This document shows, piece by piece, positions 6,149 to 13,294 of a DNA stretch of 13,462 nucleotides (within the stretch, counting starts at the first letter, position 1; each line of letters starts with the position of its first letter). The notes under the pieces are model-generated. The model did not search any database. It saw only the letters and a program-made list of their open reading frames with translations, and was not told the DNA's origin. The stretch is from Candidatus Poseidoniaceae archaeon. GTDB lineage: Archaea > Thermoplasmatota > Poseidoniia > Poseidoniales > Poseidoniaceae. The position numbers and the translations under genes are program-made. The stretch covers positions 1-13,462 of the forward strand of contig JAKURJ010000036.1 of assembly GCA_022452125.1 (NCBI GenBank). The letters run 5' to 3'.

Positions 6149-8251
6149 ATGGGGTCCGATGATATCACAACTGATATTGAATCTGTCCCCGAGGATTCTG
6201 GAGATACCAAACCTATCGACAAGGTATCAAAGGAATTGGCAGGGATTCGAAAAAGAAGGAATACTGACTCAAAGAACCGATTTCCTTCCGCTATCGAGGA
6301 TTGGACACTCCTAGCCGGTTTAGGATACGGTGCTCTCTATGCCATGCTCCTATTCGGAATGTCGAGCGGAGTGTTTGGTGAATCAACATCGCTTGACCAC
6401 TGGGCTAGCGACACATTCCTAGATAGCGGTGACCAGTGTGAGGAAGTATTGGACACCCCTTGGATTCACGCATACCCCGATAATGATGTGGAGTCAGTAA
6501 AGATATCTGGTCGAAATTTGGCTGAAGGAATCGTTGTACTGAATTGGAGTGTTAGCGCTAGTGATGGCGGCATAGAGCCCTTGCCAAGCCAAGGTGAAGT
6601 TAACAAGAAAAACCTGAAAATCGACTATGCTGCATGGGAAATTGGAACTTACGAATTAGTCATTACAATCGATCTCTATGTTCCTGGAACAGATATGGAT
6701 AACAGAACTGAAGAAGATAGAGTGAACGGCACTGAAAGAATTGACAAAACTTTGGAATTCGAGATCAGTACCTCAGAAAACGCACTATCCTTCCTACCTT
6801 TCATTGATTCAGAAGTCAAGAGAGAGGCTCACATTCTAGAAGATGGACCCCGTTCTTGCTGGTCAGTGACAGACTTAGGAAATTGGGGATTCGTTCTGAT
6901 GGGTGCTGAATTAGGAGGAGGTCGTGAGACCGCTATGCTAACTGGTGGCGCTGCAGGAATTCCTGCTTGGTGGATGGCTTTCGTATCCCTTTCACTATCT
7001 GTAATTTCTCTATTCCTTGCATATCCAGTGATGTACAAATTGTATCACCAAGATACTGACGATATGCTATCGAGAACCCACATCAGAAAGGTTGTGGTAG
7101 ATGTTCTCAGAAACGCAGAGTCAAGGATGCACATTGACATAGATTGGGATTTGTACAAAATCGAAGTTCGAGACCTATCCATCGACATTATGATTCCTTA
7201 TTCAAATACTGAAGGCACATTCTCAGATTCAGCGGATGTAAGGTCTGAAATCCTCAAAGAAATCTTGGAAGAGTTCGCACTCTTCCGCGTATTCAAACCA
7301 GTTCAATTGACCGTGCGCTCGATTGGAGACAACCAAGCTATTGATTTCGAAACCGGAGTAGGAGTGGGTAGCGGAATGGTTGATGACCAAGATGTCGAAG
7401 ACCAAGATTACACTGCCTTCTTCCGTGACTTGCACATGCTTTCCAAAGTCGAGGACGATGTTAGAGAGTCGGTAAAGGGCTATTTCAGGTCCAACAACAA
7501 CCTTGACCTTCAAATGGCAACTGTTACGAGTGAAGACTCGATTATTTTCGTTAGAGTTGCGTACAAGCCTAATCAGAGATTTGCATTCTTCAGATTCAAA
7601 GACTCAAACTCAGATATCGAGAAGAATCTAAGAAAGTACATTTCTAGAGAAAATCCTGAATTGGTTGGAACTCAAGAATTGATTGTCAAAGGAAGGAACC
7701 TTGTTTCAACATTGGCAGACAGGTCTGGTGCTGGAAGAGTTGAAACTCTCTCAAGTAAAGACAGCGAAGATGCAAGAGTTGCAGCAGTCGCTAAACAAGA
7801 TGGCTTAGGTGGACGTGTTTTACAAACTAAATTGTTCGGTGACATCTTATCCACTGTAGAATATACTGCAAACGAAAAACGTGAAATGATCAACAAGTGG
7901 GGATTCTGGGGGCTAATCGTCTTCGTTTGGATTCCTTTCATGGCATCTGGAGTTCTAGTAGGTGCAATGCTCGGACTGTTATCTAGAATGAAATTCATCC
8001 GTGTGCTGTGGGCAACCTTCTTCGGTGGCGCTGCTGCTTCTTTAACATGGGCTTACACTGCTGAAGGAATCATTACTGTGATGCACAAGTACAAACTTGA
8101 AGCTGCTATTCCAATTGCCATTATCGCTTTCATTGCAATGGCATTCTTGCACATGCGTTCGACCAAGATTCGAAGACAGGCTGAATTGTTTGAAGATACA
8201 CTACTAGACTCATTCCATGCCGATATCCGTGATAAATACGGTAATCAGTGA
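6149..8251 (+). CDS. Large multi-pass membrane protein with a small-multidrug-export-like C-terminal domain
   Basis: This is a 700-residue protein with no full-length family I recognise. It starts with a polar, acidic then basic cytoplasmic tail (1-50), then a helix at about 52-76. An extracytoplasmic domain of roughly 190 residues follows (80-270), rich in beta-type segments and holding the only two cysteines (Cys97 and Cys237), a likely disulfide. A second helix lies at 273-297 and a long charged cytoplasmic region at 300-583. The C-terminal hydrophobic part (584-668) has helices near 584-611, 616-640 and 652-668. Its KWGFWGLIVFVWIPFMASG and VGAMLGLLSRMKFIRVL segments resemble the small multidrug export family (PF06695), which is broadly related to VTT-type proteins. 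A soluble tail ends it. mog follows nine bases later, but no functional link is evident. Transport or membrane remodelling is a guess. Confidence 0.65.
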   Translation: MGSDDITTDIESVPEDSGDTKPIDKVSKELAGIRKRRNTDSKNRFPSAIEDWTLLAGLGYGALYAMLLFGMSSGVFGESTSLDHWASDTFLDSGDQCEEVLDTPWIHAYPDNDVESVKISGRNLAEGIVVLNWSVSASDGGIEPLPSQGEVNKKNLKIDYAAWEIGTYELVITIDLYVPGTDMDNRTEEDRVNGTERIDKTLEFEISTSENALSFLPFIDSEVKREAHILEDGPRSCWSVTDLGNWGFVLMGAELGGGRETAMLTGGAAGIPAWWMAFVSLSLSVISLFLAYPVMYKLYHQDTDDMLSRTHIRKVVVDVLRNAESRMHIDIDWDLYKIEVRDLSIDIMIPYSNTEGTFSDSADVRSEILKEILEEFALFRVFKPVQLTVRSIGDNQAIDFETGVGVGSGMVDDQDVEDQDYTAFFRDLHMLSKVEDDVRESVKGYFRSNNNLDLQMATVTSEDSIIFVRVAYKPNQRFAFFRFKDSNSDIEKNLRKYISRENPELVGTQELIVKGRNLVSTLADRSGAGRVETLSSKDSEDARVAAVAKQDGLGGRVLQTKLFGDILSTVEYTANEKREMINKWGFWGLIVFVWIPFMASGVLVGAMLGLLSRMKFIRVLWATFFGGAAASLTWAYTAEGIITVMHKYKLEAAIPIAIIAFIAMAFLHMRSTKIRRQAELFEDTLLDSFHADIRDKYGNQ

Positions 8252-8260
8252 GGTGAGTAA

Positions 8261-8809
8261 ATGGTTGGCGACCCTGCAACTTTCGGAATCCTAACGGTCT
8301 CAGATAGGGCACATTCGGGCGAATATGAGGATGAGGGAGGTCCCGCAATTCTAGGGTTTTTCGGGGATGCTATTCAATCCGAATGGAACCATCATTACAA
8401 AGTCGTACCCGATGAAAAAGCGGCCATTTCAGCCGCTCTAATCGAGTTTGTAGATGAGTTAGGTTGTGACGTTGTAGTCACTACAGGAGGTACAGGACCT
8501 GCTGAAAGAGATGTTACTCCTGAAGCCACAGAGGCTGTATGTGAAAGGATCCTACCGGGCTTTGGAGAACAAATGAGAGCGATTTCTCTGCGGTTTGTAC
8601 CAACTGCAATTTTGTCTAGACAAATAGGCGGAACAAGAGGTAAATGTTTGATATTCAACTTACCTGGAAGGCCTAAAGCAATAAGAGAAACTATAGACGA
8701 AATATGGAAAGCGGTACCATACTGCGTTGACATACTAGGTGGCCCGTACATTGACATGGACGATGATGTATGCAATGCATTCAGACCTAAAGATGCTAGA
8801 AGAAGGTGA
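8261..8809 (+). CDS. mog: Molybdopterin adenylyltransferase (Mog type)
   Basis: This enzyme activates molybdopterin with ATP to adenylyl-molybdopterin before metal insertion in molybdenum/tungsten cofactor synthesis. It is 182 residues (E. coli Mog has 195). The ATP/MPT-binding loop TTGGTGPAERDVTPEAT is at 74-90, and LPGFGEQMR ISL at 98-110. The segment FVPTAILSRQ at 112-121 and NLPGRPKAIRET at 133-144 follow, then VPYCVDILGGPY and the C-terminal AFRPKDARR. These C-terminal blocks are nearly those of bacterial Mog, whereas archaea usually carry a MoaB-type enzyme for this step. The start is fixed by GAGGTGA at 8250-8256, four bases ahead and overlapping the stop of the upstream gene. The dihydroorotase ATG lies four bases after the stop. 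No other cofactor genes are in the window. Confidence 0.9.
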   Translation: MVGDPATFGILTVSDRAHSGEYEDEGGPAILGFFGDAIQSEWNHHYKVVPDEKAAISAALIEFVDELGCDVVVTTGGTGPAERDVTPEATEAVCERILPGFGEQMRAISLRFVPTAILSRQIGGTRGKCLIFNLPGRPKAIRETIDEIWKAVPYCVDILGGPYIDMDDDVCNAFRPKDARRR

Positions 8810-8813
8810 AAAA

Positions 8814-10217
8814 ATGGAAGGTAATATTCTGATAACAGGCGCAAAGATGGTTCTTCCAGATGGAATTGTAACCGGAGATTTGAGAATCACTGATGGAACT
8901 ATCTCTGAAATCTCCACTAATGGTAACCTAGAACCTAGAGATGATGAATTAATCCACGATGCTAACGGATTACATCTCTTACCAGGAATCATTGACCCAC
9001 AGGTCCATTTCCGTGACCCTGGACAGCCAGAAAAAGAAGACCTACACACCGGCTCAAGAGCTGCAGCGAGTGGTGGAGTGACATCGTTTCTCGACATGCC
9101 AAACAATGTTCCAAGCCAAACCACTCTCGAATCAATGTACAATAAATTGGAAACTGCAGCAAACCGCTGTGTCACCAATTATGGATTCTTCATTGGAGCA
9201 ACTGAGTCCAATGTGGAAGAGTTGCAGAAAGCGGTAGGAACACCTGGATCTCCAATCGCAATTCCAGGAATATGTGGCATCAAGATATTCATGGGTTCAT
9301 CCACAGGAGATTTGTTAGTCAATGAATCGAGCGCTCTGAAAACTATCTTCGATAATACTGCAGGGCTAATCGCAGTTCACGCAGAAGATGAAACCAGGAT
9401 GATTGAGAGGGAAAAGGAGATTGAAGGTCGTACCGATATGGCTGCACACGCAGAGTGGCGTGACGACCAGACCGCATTAATTGCAACCAAGAGAGCTGTA
9501 GGATATGCTCAGGCAAGTGGTCACAGATTGCACATTCTGCACCTAACATCTGGAATAGAAGCGGATTGGTTGCATGATTTAACCTCGCTTTATGGAGAAG
9601 AGGGGAAAGCACACATCACTACGGAAGTTCTTCCCCAACATCTAACCTTCAATGAAGAGGATGTTGAAAAGCTAGGAACTAGATTGAAGATGAACCCTCC
9701 AGTACGTTATCAAAAGGACAAGGAAACATTGTGGAAGAGATTACTTGATGGAACTGTCAACTGTATTGCAACAGACCATGCCCCACATACTATGGAATCC
9801 AAACAGAAAGGATTCCCTGGTGCCCCTAGCGGAATGCCTGGAGTTGAAACTTCGCTTCCGGTTATGCTAACTCATGCCTCAGAAGGAAAATGTACCATTG
9901 AACAGGTTGTTGAGTGGATGTCAACCAACGCTGCAGAATGTTACCAAATGGTCGGTAAAGGTCGACTTGAGGAAGGCTATGATGGTGACATAGTACTGGT
10001 TGACATGAATAAAGCTCTAACAGTTGAGGATGAAAACACTTGGACAACAGTCGGTTGGAGCCCATTCATTGGCAAATCCCTAGTCGGTTGGCCTGTTCTA
10101 ACAGTTGTAAATGGCATTCCTGTATTCGAAAGGAATGAAGAAACAGGACCTAAAGGACGATGTTTGGTAGAACCAGGGCAGGTAGGGAAGCCTCTGGTAA
10201 TGCTGCCATGGAATTAA
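8814..10217 (+). CDS. pyrC: Dihydroorotase (amidohydrolase superfamily)
   Basis: This enzyme cyclises N-carbamoyl-aspartate to dihydroorotate in pyrimidine synthesis. Numbering is from the ATG at 8814 (467 residues), chosen because GAAGGTGA (8802-8809) lies four bases before it. A GTG at 8739 and an ATG at 8793 upstream would run into mog. The metal site is IDPQVHFRDPG (60-70), where the usual first His of HxH is Gln63 and His65 remains. Lys157 in GIKIFMGSS is the likely carboxylated bridge, with His189 in VHAEDE, His243 in HILHLTSG and Asp321 in ATDHAPH. The QxH variant also occurs in some bacterial dihydroorotases, as I recall. Allantoinase or hydantoinase is the main alternative, but the RDPG substrate motif and the GFPGAPSGMPGVET segment (333-346) favour dihydroorotase. 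It is in an operon after mog. Confidence 0.85.
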   Translation: MEGNILITGAKMVLPDGIVTGDLRITDGTISEISTNGNLEPRDDELIHDANGLHLLPGIIDPQVHFRDPGQPEKEDLHTGSRAAASGGVTSFLDMPNNVPSQTTLESMYNKLETAANRCVTNYGFFIGATESNVEELQKAVGTPGSPIAIPGICGIKIFMGSSTGDLLVNESSALKTIFDNTAGLIAVHAEDETRMIEREKEIEGRTDMAAHAEWRDDQTALIATKRAVGYAQASGHRLHILHLTSGIEADWLHDLTSLYGEEGKAHITTEVLPQHLTFNEEDVEKLGTRLKMNPPVRYQKDKETLWKRLLDGTVNCIATDHAPHTMESKQKGFPGAPSGMPGVETSLPVMLTHASEGKCTIEQVVEWMSTNAAECYQMVGKGRLEEGYDGDIVLVDMNKALTVEDENTWTTVGWSPFIGKSLVGWPVLTVVNGIPVFERNEETGPKGRCLVEPGQVGKPLVMLPWN

Positions 10218-10235
10218 TTTTCTAAGTGAAATAGA

Positions 10236-10257
10236 AATTTTTTCCGGCAAGTTTTTT
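10236..10257 (+). terminator. Two six-T tracts after the dihydroorotase gene
   Basis: Runs of six T at 10238-10243 and 10252-10257 lie 20-40 bases after the pyrC stop and before the next gene. Oligo-T runs without a hairpin are the known form of archaeal intrinsic terminator. The same 73-base gap must also hold any separate promoter for the next gene; I see only weak A/T-rich candidates such as AAATAGAAATT. Confidence 0.4.
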
Positions 10258-10290
10258 ACTAAAGCAGATTTCTTCAGAGCGGGGAAACTT

Positions 10291-10599
10291 ATGAGTGGAC
10301 TTGAAGAAAAACTTGGGCCTGGACATCAACAAATCGTACTTGGATTGCTTATTTTCGCAGCCGGTGCGCTATGGGGTATAATGCTAGCAAGTGGAGAGGA
10401 TATCGACCTGAAGGATCTTTTCATATCTGCTGTAATCATGCTTTCTGGCGCCATGATTACCATGCTGGGAATATCATTTGGAACCGACAATGATGATGAC
10501 AGAACCAATGATTTACAAGATGCAATAGCAGAACTTACTGGAATGTTAAACACATTACAAGCTAAGGTTACTGGTGGCAGCGAGAGCGAAGACGAATAA
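10291..10599 (+). CDS. Small two-helix membrane protein, unknown function
   Basis: This is a 102-residue protein with a clear ribosome site (GGGGA at 10281-10285, five bases before ATG). Helix one is at about residues 15-33 (IVLGLLIFAAGALWGIML) and helix two at 43-64, joined by a short acidic loop (GEDIDLKD). The C-terminal 38 residues are soluble, begin with an Asp-rich stretch and contain a likely short coiled coil at about 73-93 (LQDAIAELTGMLNTLQ), ending in an acidic tail. The helix-loop-helix plus coiled-coil layout suggests an oligomer-forming membrane subunit. I recognise no family. It stands alone after a probable terminator and is convergent with the carboxypeptidase gene, its TAA touching that gene's stop. 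Confidence 0.7.
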   Translation: MSGLEEKLGPGHQQIVLGLLIFAAGALWGIMLASGEDIDLKDLFISAVIMLSGAMITMLGISFGTDNDDDRTNDLQDAIAELTGMLNTLQAKVTGGSESEDE

Positions 10600-10602
10600 T
10601 CA
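10597..10602. other. Abutting convergent stops, TAATCA
   Basis: The TAA of the small membrane protein gene (10597-10599) directly adjoins the TGA of the M32 carboxypeptidase gene (TCA, 10600-10602). This is the second of three identical convergent junctions in the window. Confidence 0.9.
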
Positions 10603-12087
10603 CAAGTTGTACAACTTGGAATATTTTGCCTCGACATAGTTGAGGAACGGCTCCGGACTTGGTGGACTACCTGTTGCAGATTCGATTAACTCGGATGGAG
10701 TCATTACTGACCCTTTGACGTGAATCTTTTCTCTCAACCAATCTAGCATGCCAGACCAATCACCAGATTTGATGATTTCATCAATATCGCCTAGTTCTTC
10801 CGACATAGTTTGCAACAACTGAGCCGCGTACAGGTTTCCAAGAGTGTAAGTCGGGAAGTATCCGAATGCACCCATTGACCAATGGATATCTTGCAAGCAC
10901 CCTAGTGAATCATCTGGGACTTCTATTCCAAACCAATCTTGCATCATTTTGTTCCAAGTTGCTGGGATATCTTCAACTTTCAAACCTCCGTTGAAAATCA
11001 TCTTCTCTATCTCATAGCGAATCATTATGTGCAAATTGTAGGTCACTTCATCTGCTTCAACCCTGATGAAATCGGGTTTGACTTCATTTGCTACTAGATC
11101 CAAGACTTCATTACTCCAATCTGGGCAATCTGGGAATTGTTCACGGAACCAAGGCATTGCGACATGCCAAAATGCTGCAGTTCTACCGATTTGGTTTTCC
11201 CAAAATCGGCTTTGAGATTCGTGAACACCCAATGAAATCGCTGCCCCAACTGGCGAGAAACTGTACTCGCGAGGAAGCCCCTGCTCATACACGCCGTGGC
11301 CCGATTCGTGCATTACTGCGTACAAACAAGAAAACGGGTCCTTCTCATCAAAACGCGTGGTGAATCTGGTATCATCAGGCCATAATCCTGCACAAAATGG
11401 GTGTGTGGAGCGGTCCATTCTACCTGCTTCAAAATCGAACCCCATAGCGTTGCTTACTTTGTTGCAGAAGGCTTCTTGGGCATCAGCAGGGAATGTCATC
11501 TCCTCTGGCAATCTTGGAATAACAACATCAGATTGCATAATCTTCGAGAGAAGAGGAACTAGCCTAGATTTCAGACCTGCAAATAGTGGGTCATAATCTT
11601 CAACTGTCATACCAACTTCATATTCATCTAGAAGCACGTCGTATGGAGTATTTTCACATCCAAGGTAGTCTATTTTCTGGCGGGTCAAATCAATAAGATT
11701 CTGTAGGTGCGGTGCAAATTGTGAAAAATCGCTCTCACTCCTTGCTTTCTGACAAGCGATTAGTGCTTCACTTCGAGCTTTTGTGAACTCGGAAACGAAT
11801 TCTGTTGGGAGTTTGACTGCCTCATCGTATTTTCTTCGCATTTCCTTGAGATTAGCGGTAAAATAATCATCATGATTTCCACCTTCTAGGTTAGAAATTA
11901 GTTCGCCCATTTCCTCATCGATTAGTCTGCTGTGGCGCTGTCCTGCTAACCAAGCTAGAATTTCTCCACGAGCTTTTGCTCCCTTTGCAGGCATTATTGT
12001 TTCTTGGTCCCAACCTAAATGGCCTTGAATTGCTTCAAACCGGTATAGGTCTGTAACGCGAGTCATGAATTGTTCCTTATCTCCCAT
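10600..12087 (-). CDS. Metal carboxypeptidase, family M32 (Taq/Pfu type)
   Basis: This is a cytoplasmic zinc/cobalt-dependent carboxypeptidase that removes C-terminal residues from peptides. Numbering is from the ATG at 12087 (495 residues, the usual family size of about 500). An in-frame TTG at 12099 would add four residues, and an ATG at 12066, preceded by AAGGA, would remove seven. Family marks are LGWDQETIMP near the N-terminus (about 24-33) and HPFCAGLWPDDTRFTTRF (229-246). The zinc motif HESGH is at 260-264 and the third-ligand region HESQSRFWEN at 289-298. YNLHIMIRYEIE and the C-terminal GCLQDIHWSMGAFGYFPTYTLG motif, a strong M32 hallmark, follow. No signal peptide is present. It is divergent from the M29-like peptidase gene across 85 bases, so two peptide-degrading enzymes may share a control region. 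Confidence 0.92.
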   Translation of the reverse strand: MGDKEQFMTRVTDLYRFEAIQGHLGWDQETIMPAKGAKARGEILAWLAGQRHSRLIDEEMGELISNLEGGNHDDYFTANLKEMRRKYDEAVKLPTEFVSEFTKARSEALIACQKARSESDFSQFAPHLQNLIDLTRQKIDYLGCENTPYDVLLDEYEVGMTVEDYDPLFAGLKSRLVPLLSKIMQSDVVIPRLPEEMTFPADAQEAFCNKVSNAMGFDFEAGRMDRSTHPFCAGLWPDDTRFTTRFDEKDPFSCLYAVMHESGHGVYEQGLPREYSFSPVGAAISLGVHESQSRFWENQIGRTAAFWHVAMPWFREQFPDCPDWSNEVLDLVANEVKPDFIRVEADEVTYNLHIMIRYEIEKMIFNGGLKVEDIPATWNKMMQDWFGIEVPDDSLGCLQDIHWSMGAFGYFPTYTLGNLYAAQLLQTMSEELGDIDEIIKSGDWSGMLDWLREKIHVKGSVMTPSELIESATGSPPSPEPFLNYVEAKYSKLYNL

Positions 12088-12172
12088 GAAACAGTGCAAG
12101 AGGCTTTTTCACTTCAAGATATTTCTATGGATTCGGGCACAATTTCAAGTCGTAGTCGTACCTCCGCTGAAC
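12088..12172. promoter_or_regulatory. Divergent control region between the M32 and M29-like peptidase genes
   Basis: These 85 bases separate two divergent peptidase genes and should contain both promoters. An A/T-rich patch near 12115-12128 (AGATATTTCTA) is the only TATA-like candidate and could serve either direction. It is about 45-55 bases from the plus-strand ATG and about 30-40 from the minus-strand ATG. No strong Shine-Dalgarno is seen for either gene. Confidence 0.3.
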
Positions 12173-13291
12173 ATGGCCTCTCCATTTCGCCGTAAATCTA
12201 AGGAGAGGAGGAAGTCGAAAAAAGACGACGACATAGATTTGGAAGAGGTTGTCGAAGCAGAAGAGCCGCTGGAAGAAAATGTGGCTGAGGTACTTGAAAG
12301 TCTAGAACTTGAACAGGCGCTATTTGAATCTGCCAAACGGGTAACTCATACATGTATGGACATCCGTAGAGGAGAGAATGTTCTGATTGTTTGTGATCCA
12401 ACCACAGGAGAAATCGGGCAAGCTTTGCACCGTTCTGCAACAGAACGTTCTGACCGAGTTCTGCTAATAGTGATGCCAAAAGGCCGCCATCACGGAGAGG
12501 AGCCTCCTACACCGGTAGCCAATCTAATGAAGCAACAACAAATCGTCATTGCTCCAACTAAGTATTCCTTAACTCACACTAGGTCGATAAGAGCAGCGCT
12601 AAAAGACGGAGCAAGAGTAGCTACAATGCCAGGTATGACCGATGAGATGTTCATCAGCGGAGGGATGACCGCTGATTTTAATCAAATCAAGAAAAGCTTG
12701 TCTGACCTTTCTAGCACCCTAAGAAGAAAGAAATTGATTCACGTCAAAGATTCTAACGGTACAGATGTCGAGTTTGAAGTTTCATGGAAAGATTGGAATC
12801 TAGACGATAATGGAATTTGTAATCGACCAAGAATGATTACTAATTTGCCTGCAGGCAAGGCATTTGTTTTGCCCAAAGAAGGAACGATGAATGGTACAAT
12901 TGTAATCGATGGAACATGGGAGTCAACTCTGCTCGAGGAACCACTAGAGTTGATTGTTGAAAATGGAATTGTCATTGACATGAAGGGTGATGCAACCGCT
13001 GCACAGATTCGCCAACAATTCGGAGAAGCCGCATCTAGACTGAGGTCAAAAGACAGAGAATTAGTGTGGACTGTAGCTGAGTTTGGTTTCGGGATGAACC
13101 CAAATGCAGCCATTACAGGTCACGTTTTAGAAGATGAAAAGCAGTTAGGAACATGCTATTTCGCAATTGGAGATAATACTAGCCTAGGAGGTAATTCTGC
13201 TGTTGGAATACATGTTCCTGGAGTGATTACCAACCCCTCGGTTTGGTTAGATGATACTCAAATCTTGAACGAGGGTAAATTCGTTGACTAA
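12173..13291 (+). CDS. M29-like aminopeptidase (leucyl aminopeptidase, COG2309 group) with altered metal-site motifs
   Basis: This is a 372-residue protein whose body (about 48-368) matches the thermophilic metallo-aminopeptidase family M29. It has FESAKRVTHTCMDIRRGENVLIV near the start, TMPGMTDEMF (151-160), and NLPAGKAFVLPKEGTMNG (224-241). AEFGFGMNPNA (302-312), GHVLEDEKQLGT (316-327) and AIGDNTSLGGNSAVGIHVPG (331-350) follow. In the family as I recall it, a zinc-binding Glu follows NxPxG and the last motif is HxD; here these are Lys229 and HVP, so two ligands look replaced while Glu303 and His347 remain. Activity may be lost or changed. Residues 1-46 are an added tail, first strongly basic (MASPFRRKSKERRKSKK) then strongly acidic. 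The ATG at 12173 is chosen over an upstream ATG at 12065 because the longer form would overlap the divergent carboxypeptidase gene. Confidence 0.8.
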   Translation: MASPFRRKSKERRKSKKDDDIDLEEVVEAEEPLEENVAEVLESLELEQALFESAKRVTHTCMDIRRGENVLIVCDPTTGEIGQALHRSATERSDRVLLIVMPKGRHHGEEPPTPVANLMKQQQIVIAPTKYSLTHTRSIRAALKDGARVATMPGMTDEMFISGGMTADFNQIKKSLSDLSSTLRRKKLIHVKDSNGTDVEFEVSWKDWNLDDNGICNRPRMITNLPAGKAFVLPKEGTMNGTIVIDGTWESTLLEEPLELIVENGIVIDMKGDATAAQIRQQFGEAASRLRSKDRELVWTVAEFGFGMNPNAAITGHVLEDEKQLGTCYFAIGDNTSLGGNSAVGIHVPGVITNPSVWLDDTQILNEGKFVD

Positions 13292-13294
13292 TCA
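13289..13294. other. Abutting convergent stops, TAATCA
   Basis: The TAA of the M29-like gene (13289-13291) adjoins the TGA of the zinc-ribbon gene (TCA, 13292-13294). This is the third junction of identical sequence and layout. Confidence 0.85.

Noticed and set aside
8739..8813. Longer dihydroorotase start (GTG 8739)
   Set aside because: The extra residues overlap mog in another frame, and GAAGGTGA marks the ATG at 8814.
8395..9178. Two minus-strand frames of about 148 codons opposite mog and pyrC
   Set aside because: Both are mirrors of coding sequence with strong family motifs on the plus strand.
12065..12172. Upstream ATG for the M29-like gene
   Set aside because: It would overlap the divergent carboxypeptidase start and adds a sequence with no family similarity.
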